64,000 bases of DNA from Bacillota bacterium. GTDB lineage: Bacteria; Bacillota; Clostridia; Saccharofermentanales; DTU023. The notes below the pieces were generated by a model. That model saw only the letters and a program-made list of their open reading frames with translations. It made no database searches and was not told the origin of the DNA. This document shows positions 44,944-54,503 of the stretch, in pieces (position 1 is the stretch's first letter; the number at the start of each line of letters is the position of its first letter). The translations under genes and the position numbers were made by a program. The stretch is from positions 97,850 through 161,849 of the forward strand of contig JAKPXB010000043.1 of the NCBI GenBank assembly GCA_029570375.1, given 5' to 3'.

Positions 44944-45744
44944 ATGAACCTGGCTGAACTGGCATCTGAAATCAGGAGTGACGGTTACACGGCGATCAAT
45001 GCAGAAGCGAGGGTGTGTCAAGATATCGTTCTGAAGGCTATCGCGAACAGCAGTCTTAGCCGAAATGTCACCATCAAGGGCGGCATAGTGATGAGGAGCA
45101 TCAGCGGAGATAGCAGACGTGCCACGCAGGACATGGACTTCGACTTCATCCGGTATTCCCTGTCGGACGATTCAATTCGGAGTTTTATCAAGAAGGTGAA
45201 CTGCATTGATGGGATCACGATAGAGATTGAGGGAGAAATAGACGAACTTGCCCAGCAGGAATACAGCGGCAAGCGTGTCCATGTAATTATCCGGGACGAT
45301 ACTGGGCATGCATTCCACAGCAAAATCGACCTTGGTGTCCATAAGCAGGTACAGATCGAACAGGATGAATACTGCTTCGATGTGTGTCTGGATGAGGTTG
45401 GAGCAAGCCTTCTCATCAACTCCAAGGAGCAAATTTTCACCGAGAAACTGAGGTCGCTCCTTCGGTTTGGGGCGGTGTCCTCAAGATACAAAGATGTGTA
45501 CGACCTGTGCTATCTGGCAGACCTGGTAGATAAAAATCGCCTGATGGAATGCATGCATACCTATATTCTTGACGATCCCGGTATGAGGGAGAATGACATG
45601 GCTGCTGTTCTGAAAAGGGTCAACAGGACTTTCTCAGACCGTCTGTATCGCCAGAATATAAACCGCTCGAACAGGTACAATTGGCTTGGAATCAAATCAA
45701 CGGATGCATTTGATAAGATTACAGGTTTCCTGGAAACACTATAA
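44944..45744 (+). CDS. AbiEii/AbiGii-family nucleotidyltransferase toxin
   Basis: KGGIVMRSISGDSRRATQDMDFDF; SKEQIFTEKLRSLLRFG. Confidence 0.9.
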   Translation: MNLAELASEIRSDGYTAINAEARVCQDIVLKAIANSSLSRNVTIKGGIVMRSISGDSRRATQDMDFDFIRYSLSDDSIRSFIKKVNCIDGITIEIEGEIDELAQQEYSGKRVHVIIRDDTGHAFHSKIDLGVHKQVQIEQDEYCFDVCLDEVGASLLINSKEQIFTEKLRSLLRFGAVSSRYKDVYDLCYLADLVDKNRLMECMHTYILDDPGMRENDMAAVLKRVNRTFSDRLYRQNINRSNRYNWLGIKSTDAFDKITGFLETL

Positions 45745-45949
45745 GAACTCAAAGTTCAAAGGTGTGCCTAGACAATAGGATGGGGAGAAGTGGGTAGTAT
45801 GCTTAGCAATAAAAATCTTTCAAGAATGGGAACCAGGGGAATTTATGAGCCCCGTTAGAAGTGCAAAGTGCTGATAAACCTGGTATAGCTATGTTTCAGC
45901 TTTTTACGAGGTGAGTAATTTTGAGAATTCCCCGTTCTCCGCCACAATT

Positions 45950-45992
45950 TGTCCTGAAACTCCTTTGCGCGAGGGGTTTCAGGCTTTTTTTG
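45950..45992 (+). terminator. Intrinsic terminator
   Basis: CCTGAAACtcctttgcgcgaggGGTTTCAGGcTTTTTTT. Confidence 0.75.
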
Positions 45993-46031
45993 TGCTCAAA
46001 AGGCGACCTTCCAGTGCTGGCTGACATTTAG

Positions 46032-46229
46032 GGTTTCTTCCGTATCGTCCAGTTTATTCCTTCACCAAAAGCCGAACCATTTAAAATGTGGCTGGCAGAA
46101 GTTGGTAAAGAACGTGTTGATGAAATTATTGACCCTGAACTCTCCATGGATAGAGCTTTACAAACCTATATACAAAAAGAGGGAGGCAAGGTAGACACTA
46201 ACCCGCTAAACGTTAAGCGATTGCTTTAG
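46032..46229 (+). pseudogene. C-terminal remnant of DinD/BRO-like damage-inducible protein
   Basis: GFFRIVQFIPSPKAEPFKMWLAEVGKERVDEIIDPELSMDRALQTYIQKEGGKVDTNPLNVKRLL*; no start. Confidence 0.65.
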
Positions 46230-46646
46230 CGAGAAGAAAAGTGGCCGTTCTTTTTATGGCGGCGTATGATCGATTGGAGCGGACACGGAGACTAAGTGTT
46301 TGACCATCGTTATTCATGCGGAGTCCTCGCAAAATCAACAGAAACGTTAATAGATGAATAAGCGTTAAAAGCAGCGGATAGCTACATGATGTCTCTGAAC
46401 ATCGGCAGTAATCATTAATAGTGTATGTATTATAGCTTATGGGCAGGTAACCAGGCAATTCCCGCGATTTCCCCCATTCACGCATGCCGGTTTTTCATCT
46501 TGATGCCGACAGACGGGCGTCCGCTTTTGCGTGGACCCGTCGCGACAAAATGTCATGTGTTGTCTGCCAGAGTCAACAAACGGCCGTCGGCGTGTTTATT
46601 TTTCTTTCTTATAGTCAAGTAAGCAACAAAAAGGAGAAATAAGCAG

Positions 46647-49556
46647 ATGTCCAAAACTTTTTTCAGATCGCTCTGTCTCTTATTTTCTTTACTTTTTATT
46701 CTCACTTTTATCCCATGCGGCGTGTGGCGGGAAGTACGCGCCTACACGGCCGCTCAGAGGCCATCTCTAAAGCCGGAGGATGTGACTGTCTCGCGCGAAC
46801 GTTTTCTGCGTTCGGCGAAAGCGCATATCGATCGCGCCAACCAGGTCGGTTACGGATTCAACAATATTCTTACGGGGTCCGAATATATCCCGCTCCAGAC
46901 GTCGACAAGGAAGTTTTGCTGCGTCGATCTCGTGACGCACGTCCTGTACACGGCGACCGCTTCGATGATCGGCGGGAAGTATCACCCGATCGACGGGACG
47001 CTCGCGGCACGGCACTCTTTTGCCGGAAGTAACGGCCTTGTATTCAACACATCAGGCGTCGGCGCGCTGCGCCGACAGTTGGCGGCGGTTCCTCAGCTCT
47101 ACAGCAGACTGACCGCTCCTGTCAATAAGAATGAGCTCAGGATGGGAGATATTGTTATCTCCGGGAGCAAAAGCGCCGCTGACAAACCTGACTCCTCCGC
47201 GGCGAACCAGCACGCAACGCTTGTCATCGGGAAAGTGACTCCGGAAGAGAATGCTTATCTGAAGATACCCAATTACAGTCCTCACACGTCATACTTCATT
47301 TCCCAGAGTTCGTCGAGAGGCGCTGAATGGGTAAGTACTTACTGGTATGACCGCCAATGGAATTCAGGCCAGCCCGATAAAGGGTATTTCATCAGCAACG
47401 TATTCCGGATAAAGTGGGATGTGCTGTCTCAGGATCGCGGGGGGATCAGCGTCAGGAAGGTGGACGCCGTGACCGGCGCGGGATTGGCGGGCGCCGAATT
47501 CGATCTGAAAGATGCGGCGGGGGCCCTGCGAAAACACATAGTGATGACTTCCGCGAGTTTTTCTTCGGAGAAGGAGTTTGAGCCGGGAATCTATACATTG
47601 ACGGAGACAAAAGCGCCTGCCGGATATACGCTTGACCCGGCGCTCCGGACGATCGTGATCGGCATGGACAAAATCAACACCGTGTTTTTCGACAACCCGA
47701 TCAAGAATACACCTGCCGATGGACGGGTGAAGGTTGTGAAAAAGGACGCCGAAACGGGCGCGCCGGTTCCGGGCGCTGTCTTCGATCTCTCGCAATCCTC
47801 CGCGTTTCCTCTTGGGAATACGATCCGCGTCACGACGGGAACAGACGGCGCGACAGAGCCGCAATCCTTTCAAATCTCGAACGGAACAACAGTATATGCG
47901 CGGGAGGTATCTGTCCCCGCGCCCTATCTTCTGGATCCGACTGTGAAACAGACAGCGATCAGCGCGGGCAACGAGGTGACGGCTGAGTTCGCGGACGAGA
48001 GAGCGCGGGGCAGAATTGAGGTGATAAAGCGGGATGCTGTGAATCAGCACCCGATAGAAGGCGCCGTGTTTGAGGTAAAAAGCGCGGCACACACCCTCGT
48101 CGATACAATCCGCACTGGCGCGGATGGCAAAGCCGCCACAAAAGAACTCCCTCTCGGTACCTACACACTCCGGGAAGTTGCGCCGGCAGAAGGCTATAAC
48201 GAGAGCACCGAAGTCTTCGCGCTGGAGCTTGCCTATAAAGATATGCTCACGCCGGTTGTGACAGCGCGGCGAGATATCGAAAACGCGCCGATTCAGGGAA
48301 GGATCCTGATAAAGAAGCTGTCATCGGGGGGCGATGAGCCGATCGAAGGCGCCGTCTTTGAATTGTTTGATAGCGGGAATCACCCCGCTTCCGATCTGAA
48401 CGGCCGCCGTGTCAGTGCTCTGAAAACAGATGAAAAAGGAGAGGTGCTGACGCCGCTTCTCCGGTATGGCACGTACATTATCCGCGAGACTGGCGCGCCG
48501 GATGAATACTATCTCAACCCGGATAGCCATGAAGTCGTGATTGCGGCGAATGAAAAAGTGGAGACTTGTACTGTCCGCGATGATCAGGTACTCCTGCGTC
48601 TGCGCGTCGACAAAACAGATGAGCAGACGGCGCAGCCGCTCCGGGGTGTCGCCTTCCAGGTTTTTGACAGCGCCGGCTGCCTCATTGAGTGGAACGCTAA
48701 TGTCGGCGGCGTCCCGACGATTATTGACCGGCTGATCACGAATGAAGAAGGAACCGCTTTATCGCCCGGCACGCTTCCCATCGGGAGCTACACGCTGAAG
48801 GAGGTCAAAAAGCCGGACGGATACGCTTCCTCCGAAGATATCCGATTTGAGATCACGAGGGAGACCGCGTATCTCGAGATACCTGCTGTGGGAAAAGTGC
48901 TCGCCATACCTGTCGGGAACCGGCCGATCCAGGTCGACATCAGCAAAAAGGCCATGACCGGAGATGAAGAACTCCCGGGAGCATCGCTCCGGGTGATCGA
49001 CAAGGCGACCGGCACGGTCGCAGATGAGTGGGTGTCGGGAGAAACGGCACACCGCATAGAACATCTTACAGCCGGGCGGACTTATATCCTGCGGGAGACG
49101 ATCGCTCCCGATGGGTATGCCGTCGCGTCCGATATCGAGTTCACTCTGTCGGATACAGGCGAAGTGCAGACGGTGGTCATGCGCGACGAAATGATTGAAA
49201 TCCCTTCCGAAACGACAGCTGTGACGAATCAGCCTGAAATAACAACTATACACCACGCACCGGAGAAGACAACAGCGACAACCGCCGGACTGACAACGAC
49301 AGCGCCCTCCGGGGCGACTGCAGTGCTTACGGAGCATGAACCTTCGGAGAATCCCCTTTCAGGGCTGTCTGAACCTTCCGTCTCTCCGGAGGCGCCGACG
49401 ACTGCTTCAGAGAAGACCGTTCCCGCTCCGCTGAGAACGCCGCGCACGGGAGAAAATGCGCCCAGGCTGTTGGCGGGGGCGGGATTGATAATCGCCGCCG
49501 GAATCATCATCGCCATCCTCTTGCGTGAAACGCGGCATAAGGAAAAGCGGACCTGA
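46647..49556 (+). CDS. Secreted cell-wall protein: NlpC/P60-like N-terminus, about six SpaA repeats, sortase-type C-terminus
   Basis: Signal peptide; RKFCCVDLVTHVLY ... QHATLVIGK; repeats like GRVKVVKKDAETGAPVPGAVFDL; TPRTGE + TM + RHKEKRT. Confidence 0.85.
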   Translation: MSKTFFRSLCLLFSLLFILTFIPCGVWREVRAYTAAQRPSLKPEDVTVSRERFLRSAKAHIDRANQVGYGFNNILTGSEYIPLQTSTRKFCCVDLVTHVLYTATASMIGGKYHPIDGTLAARHSFAGSNGLVFNTSGVGALRRQLAAVPQLYSRLTAPVNKNELRMGDIVISGSKSAADKPDSSAANQHATLVIGKVTPEENAYLKIPNYSPHTSYFISQSSSRGAEWVSTYWYDRQWNSGQPDKGYFISNVFRIKWDVLSQDRGGISVRKVDAVTGAGLAGAEFDLKDAAGALRKHIVMTSASFSSEKEFEPGIYTLTETKAPAGYTLDPALRTIVIGMDKINTVFFDNPIKNTPADGRVKVVKKDAETGAPVPGAVFDLSQSSAFPLGNTIRVTTGTDGATEPQSFQISNGTTVYAREVSVPAPYLLDPTVKQTAISAGNEVTAEFADERARGRIEVIKRDAVNQHPIEGAVFEVKSAAHTLVDTIRTGADGKAATKELPLGTYTLREVAPAEGYNESTEVFALELAYKDMLTPVVTARRDIENAPIQGRILIKKLSSGGDEPIEGAVFELFDSGNHPASDLNGRRVSALKTDEKGEVLTPLLRYGTYIIRETGAPDEYYLNPDSHEVVIAANEKVETCTVRDDQVLLRLRVDKTDEQTAQPLRGVAFQVFDSAGCLIEWNANVGGVPTIIDRLITNEEGTALSPGTLPIGSYTLKEVKKPDGYASSEDIRFEITRETAYLEIPAVGKVLAIPVGNRPIQVDISKKAMTGDEELPGASLRVIDKATGTVADEWVSGETAHRIEHLTAGRTYILRETIAPDGYAVASDIEFTLSDTGEVQTVVMRDEMIEIPSETTAVTNQPEITTIHHAPEKTTATTAGLTTTAPSGATAVLTEHEPSENPLSGLSEPSVSPEAPTTASEKTVPAPLRTPRTGENAPRLLAGAGLIIAAGIIIAILLRETRHKEKRT

Positions 49557-49754
49557 CACCGCCGGTTTGCCTGCCGCTCCTCCGGCGGGAGCGGTCGGCC
49601 GTTGTGAACTGGGGAAGAGGTGATTTCTCCGATAAAACCAGCGGTTGACGGGACAGAGCTTTTTCCTTGCATTCGCGTCGGCGAACCATTACACTTCAAT
49701 TACGAATGAGGGTGTAACGCTGAGAACAGTCCATTTAATCTGGAGTGGTGAACA

Positions 49755-51122
49755 ATGAATATTGTCGTCGCGGGCGCGGGCAAGGTCGGAGAAGTCCTCT
49801 GCCGGGAGCTTTGTTTCGAGAATCACGAGGTCACGCTGATTGAATTGCGCGAGAAGCGCTTAGACAGCATGATCAGCATGTATGACATTTCGGGAACTCT
49901 CGGGTCGGGTGCGTTGGAAATAACCCAGCGCGAAGCCGGCGTTCCTCACTGTGATATTTTTATCGCTGTCATGCCGGAAGACGAGACAAACCTCATTGCC
50001 GCCATTACGGCGAAGAAGATTGGCGCGCGCTATGTCATTGCGCGCGTGCGCTGCCCTGAGTATTCCAAACAGATGGCCTTCCTGCGTGAATCTCTCGGGA
50101 TTTCGATTATGATCAACCCCGAACTCGAAGCCGCACGCGATGTCATGCGAGGGATGCGGTTCCCTGAAGCTCTCTCCGTCGAACACTTCGCGCACGGTCT
50201 TGTTAACATCGTTGAGTATGTATTGCCGGAGGATTCCGAACTTTTGGGGCTGCAGCTGCGGGATGTAGGGCGAAAACACGGCGATGTACTTATCTGCATG
50301 ATCATCCGGGATGAAGAAATCATTATCCCCCGCGGCTCAACACGATTAGAGGCGGGAGATCATCTCTACGTGACCGGGCAAGACTCTGAAATTCTCCGTT
50401 TTACGGAATGGGGCGGCAAGAGCCAGCGTATCAAGACCGCGCTGCTGATTGGCGGAGGGCGCATCACGCGCTATCTTCTGCCCCGACTGGAAGAATATCA
50501 TATCCGGGCAAAAGTGATCGAGGTGGATGAGGAGATCGCGGAGCAGCTGGCCGCCGATTTCCCGCGAGTGGAAGTGGTAAACAGCGATGGGACGAATCAG
50601 GCTGTTCTCAACCAGGAGAACGTGGCGAACTACGATGTTGTCATCGCGGTGACCGGCGTTGATGAAGAGAATATCCTGATCAACATATATGCCGCTCATA
50701 TCGGTGTCAAAAAAACGGTTACAAAAGTGAACCGCACCGATCTCCTGAATGTTCTGAAAAACGCCGGGCTTCAATCGATCCTGACGCCATACCGCATTGT
50801 TTCGAACCAGATTGTGCGGCTCGTCCGTTCCATGGCCAACAGCGAAGGTTCGAACATCGAAGCTTTTTACAGCCTGGCGGGCGGGCGGGCGGAAATCCTG
50901 CAGTTTCGCGTGGCTGAAGGCAATCACGTCTGCGATATCCCGCTCGCTGATCTCCAGTTGAAGCAGGGACTGCTGGTCGCCTGTATTGTCCGCGGAGAAG
51001 AGATCCTTTATCCCCGGGGCGATTCGTGTATACAGCTGGGGGATGAGATTATTATCGTGACCACCCATCCCCGCTTTGACGATGTAAACGACATTCTGGC
51101 TCACGGGCGCGGCACGCGATGA
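49755..51122 (+). CDS. trkA: Trk potassium uptake regulator TrkA
   Basis: Two Rossmann (VVAGAGKVGEVLCREL) / TrkA-C halves. Confidence 0.93.
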   Translation: MNIVVAGAGKVGEVLCRELCFENHEVTLIELREKRLDSMISMYDISGTLGSGALEITQREAGVPHCDIFIAVMPEDETNLIAAITAKKIGARYVIARVRCPEYSKQMAFLRESLGISIMINPELEAARDVMRGMRFPEALSVEHFAHGLVNIVEYVLPEDSELLGLQLRDVGRKHGDVLICMIIRDEEIIIPRGSTRLEAGDHLYVTGQDSEILRFTEWGGKSQRIKTALLIGGGRITRYLLPRLEEYHIRAKVIEVDEEIAEQLAADFPRVEVVNSDGTNQAVLNQENVANYDVVIAVTGVDEENILINIYAAHIGVKKTVTKVNRTDLLNVLKNAGLQSILTPYRIVSNQIVRLVRSMANSEGSNIEAFYSLAGGRAEILQFRVAEGNHVCDIPLADLQLKQGLLVACIVRGEEILYPRGDSCIQLGDEIIIVTTHPRFDDVNDILAHGRGTR

Positions 51123-52567
51123 ATCGTAAGGTCGTCTCTTATATCCTCGGAAGGATTCTGCTGGTAACCGCTGCTTTGATGGTTCCCTCTTTGATCGTGG
51201 CGCTGGTGTACGGTGAAGGATGGGCGGGCTCCTGCCCGTTTCTTCTGACAATCCTGGCGGCATCGCTCGGCGGGTGGGCGCTGTCGTATCGGCGTCCTGC
51301 CGATATGGCCTACTATATGAAAGAAGGGTTTGTCATTGTCGCGCTGTCGTGGATCATGCTCTCGCTTATCGGTGCGATGCCCTTCTATATCAGCGGCTGG
51401 ATTCCGAGGTACTATGACGCATTTTTTGAGACGGCGAGCGGTTTCTCGACAACAGGTGCCACGATACTGATCGATATTGAGGCGCTTCCGCATTCGCTGC
51501 TTTTCTGGAGGTCATTCACACACGCGATTGGCGGGATGGGTATTCTCGTGTTCGCGCTCGCGGTCATGCCGCGCACAGAATCGAAAGAAGTGTTTGTGAT
51601 GCGCGCGGAAATGCCGGGGCCGACGTTCGGGAAACTGCGAAGCAAGGTGCGGAGTACGGCGCGTATCCTCTACCTGATTTATCTGGGGATGACGTTCTTA
51701 CTGGTGTTGCTCCTGCTGGCAGGCGGGATGCCGCTGTTTGACGCGTTAATTCACTCATTCGGAGCCGCGGGCACAGGCGGATTCAGCTCGAAAGCCGCTT
51801 CTATCGCCGCTTACAACAGCACCTATATTGAATTGGTTCTGGGATTTGCCATGCTGGCTTTCGGTACGAATTTCAGCCTCTATTATCTGATACTCAGCGG
51901 CCGCGGGAGGCAGGCGGCGAAGAGCGAAGAACTTCGCTGGTATATCGGAATTGTCACGGCGGCTGTCGCGGCGATCAGTCTCAATCTTCTGCATTATTAT
52001 GATAATATCGGCCGCACGCTCAGGGATGTGTTTTTCACTGTTTCCTCCATTGTGACGACGACCGGCTATTCGACGGTTGATTTCACTCACTGGCCGCTGT
52101 TTTCACGCCTTATTCTGCTTCTTCTGATGTTCATAGGCGGGATGGCCGGATCGACCGGCGGCGGTATTAAAATCAGCCGTATTTCGCTGTATATTAAAAT
52201 GCTGGTTCAGGAGATCAGGCGGAGCATCAATCCGAACCGCGTTTTGCCGCTGCGGTTCGAGGGGAAACCGCTCTCCGCGCCTATTCTCAGACAAGTCTCA
52301 AATTACCTGATTATTTACGCCACGTTATTTACCGCGATTACATTGATTGTCGCCATTGATGTCAATAATTTCGAGTCATCCTTCAGCGCGGTCGCTGCCA
52401 CATTCAACAATATCGGACCGGGTCTCGGGCTCGTCGGCCCTGCCCAGAATTACTCATTTCTCAGACCTCTGTCGAAAATCGTCCTTTCGATCGGAATGAT
52501 CATGGGGCGTCTCGAAATCCTTCCCATCATTGTCCTGTTTTCTCCGAACACATGGCGGAAGGTGTAG
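51119..52567 (+). CDS. trkH: Trk potassium transporter TrkH
   Basis: SGFSTTGAT, FGAAGTGGFS, TTTGYST, FNNIGPGLG filter motifs. Confidence 0.93.
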   Translation: MNRKVVSYILGRILLVTAALMVPSLIVALVYGEGWAGSCPFLLTILAASLGGWALSYRRPADMAYYMKEGFVIVALSWIMLSLIGAMPFYISGWIPRYYDAFFETASGFSTTGATILIDIEALPHSLLFWRSFTHAIGGMGILVFALAVMPRTESKEVFVMRAEMPGPTFGKLRSKVRSTARILYLIYLGMTFLLVLLLLAGGMPLFDALIHSFGAAGTGGFSSKAASIAAYNSTYIELVLGFAMLAFGTNFSLYYLILSGRGRQAAKSEELRWYIGIVTAAVAAISLNLLHYYDNIGRTLRDVFFTVSSIVTTTGYSTVDFTHWPLFSRLILLLLMFIGGMAGSTGGGIKISRISLYIKMLVQEIRRSINPNRVLPLRFEGKPLSAPILRQVSNYLIIYATLFTAITLIVAIDVNNFESSFSAVAATFNNIGPGLGLVGPAQNYSFLRPLSKIVLSIGMIMGRLEILPIIVLFSPNTWRKV

Positions 52568-52748
52568 GCGAAAAATATTGTGGCTTCGGACGGCCGTTCT
52601 GCTATCCGCCACAATGGATGCGGACCGGTCAACACGTGCCGATCTTTGTGATACGATGAATATTCTATCAGAAAAGATGTTTTCTCTTGCTGATACAAAA
52701 AGGCGTCAGTCCGCGGGGGCTCATGACGCTTTATCGTGAGGGTATTAT

Positions 52749-54503
52749 ATGCGGCGTAACCTCTTGAGGAGCTTGCGGGAGTATAAAAAACACAGTATGC
52801 TAGGACCCCTGTTCGCGGGGCTGGAATCGGCTTTCGACATCATTGTCCCGACATTCATGGCGTATCTTATCGATTTCGGGATCAGCCGGAGCGACATGAG
52901 CGCGGTCTTGAAATACGGCCTGCTACTCGTTCTTTGTGCTTTCGCGACCATGGCTCTCGGCTTTCTGGCGGGGCGGAGTACGGCGATCGCGGCGGCGGGA
53001 TTAGGAAAGAACCTTCGCCGGGATATTTTCCGGAAAGTTCAGACATTCTCTTTTTCCACCATTGATCAGTTCTCGACTGCCAGTATCATCACACGGCTGA
53101 CGACAGATGTCGCGAATGTGCAGAACGCGTTCCAGATGACAATTCGTATCGGCGCAAGGGCGCCGATCATGCTCTGTTTCGCGCTTGTATTCGCTTTCCG
53201 GACAAGTGTACGCCTTTCCCTTATTTTCCTCGGTGTCATTGTGATTCTGGCCATAGGGCTCTATCTCGTGATCAAAAATGTCCATCCCGTATTTGTCCGG
53301 GTCTTTAAACGGTATGACAAACTCAACAATATTGTGCAGGAGAATCTGCTCGGCATCCGGGTCGTTAAAAGTTATACGCGTGAGTCGCACGAGAACAGTA
53401 AATTCGATGGCATTTCAATGCTTATCTCACAGGATTTTATGAAAGCGGGTATTATCCTTTCCCGTATCGCTCCGTTGATGATGTTCTGCCTTTATCTGAG
53501 TACGACGCTCCTCGCGTGGCTGGGGGCGAAGGAGATTGTCGGATCCGGCAATAACCCCGCTCTCGGTTTGACGGCGGGACAGCTCACCAGTCTCGTGACG
53601 TACACGATGCAGATACTCATGAGCCTTATGCTCCTGTCTAATGTGTTTATTTTCTTTCTTATTTCGCGCGCATCGGTTGAACGAATCGCGGAGGTATTGG
53701 AAACGACGAGCAGCCTTCAGAACGGGGAACATCCCCTCTGCGAGGTGCCGGACGGTTCCGTTATCTTTGAGGATGTCTCCTTTTCCTATTCCCCTGAATC
53801 GGAAAAGCCTGCGCTTGACCATATTAATCTTTCCATACCTTCTGGCGCTGTCGTCGGCGTGCTGGGCGGAACCGGGTCATCAAAGTCAACGCTCGTTCAA
53901 TTGATTCCACGCCTGTATGATGTGGTGTCCGGCCGTGTGATGGTCGGCGGCATCGATGTGCGCGCGTATGATATCGCGTCTCTGCGCGATCAAGTATCCG
54001 TTGTATTGCAGAAAAATCAGCTCTTTTCGGGGACAGTCAGGGAGAATCTCCGTTGGGGCAACGAAAAAGCGACCGATGAGGAGATTATCCGCGCGTGTCA
54101 GCTGGCGCAGGCGGATGCCTTTATTCGAGCGATGCCGGACGGCTACGACACATACATTGAGCGCGGGGGAACCAATGTGTCCGGGGGGCAGCGCCAGCGC
54201 CTCTGTATCGCCAGAGCGCTCCTAAAGAATCCGAAGATTCTCATCTTCGACGATTCGACCAGCGCCGTCGATACAAAGACAGATCGCCGGATTCGTCAGG
54301 GGATGCGGGAGGCGATTCCCGGGACAACAAAAATTATCATTTCCCAGCGGGTAGCTTCTGTTCAGGATGCCGACATGATCATTGTGATGGATGACGGCAG
54401 AGTGAGCGCCTGCGGGACACATGATGATCTTATGAAGACGTCTGAAATATACCGCGAAGTGTTTGACTCACAGAACAGAGGAGGACTTCTCCATGTTTCG
54501 TAA
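52749..54503 (+). CDS. ABC transporter permease/ATPase, half 1
   Basis: TM domain plus GGTGSSKST, VSGGQRQRLCIARAL, ILIFDDSTSAVD. Confidence 0.92.
   Translation: MRRNLLRSLREYKKHSMLGPLFAGLESAFDIIVPTFMAYLIDFGISRSDMSAVLKYGLLLVLCAFATMALGFLAGRSTAIAAAGLGKNLRRDIFRKVQTFSFSTIDQFSTASIITRLTTDVANVQNAFQMTIRIGARAPIMLCFALVFAFRTSVRLSLIFLGVIVILAIGLYLVIKNVHPVFVRVFKRYDKLNNIVQENLLGIRVVKSYTRESHENSKFDGISMLISQDFMKAGIILSRIAPLMMFCLYLSTTLLAWLGAKEIVGSGNNPALGLTAGQLTSLVTYTMQILMSLMLLSNVFIFFLISRASVERIAEVLETTSSLQNGEHPLCEVPDGSVIFEDVSFSYSPESEKPALDHINLSIPSGAVVGVLGGTGSSKSTLVQLIPRLYDVVSGRVMVGGIDVRAYDIASLRDQVSVVLQKNQLFSGTVRENLRWGNEKATDEEIIRACQLAQADAFIRAMPDGYDTYIERGGTNVSGGQRQRLCIARALLKNPKILIFDDSTSAVDTKTDRRIRQGMREAIPGTTKIIISQRVASVQDADMIIVMDDGRVSACGTHDDLMKTSEIYREVFDSQNRGGLLHVS

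Larger units (their letters stand above)
44040..45947. mobile_element. ~1.9 kb AbiE cassette bounded by tRNA-Ser 3'-end-like sequences
   Basis: tccctccttctccgccacaa at 44040 and ttccccgttctccgccacaa at ~45928-45947. Confidence 0.5.

Noticed and set aside
50346-51263. 305-aa minus-strand ORF antisense to trkA
   Set aside because: trkA motifs on plus strand; artefact
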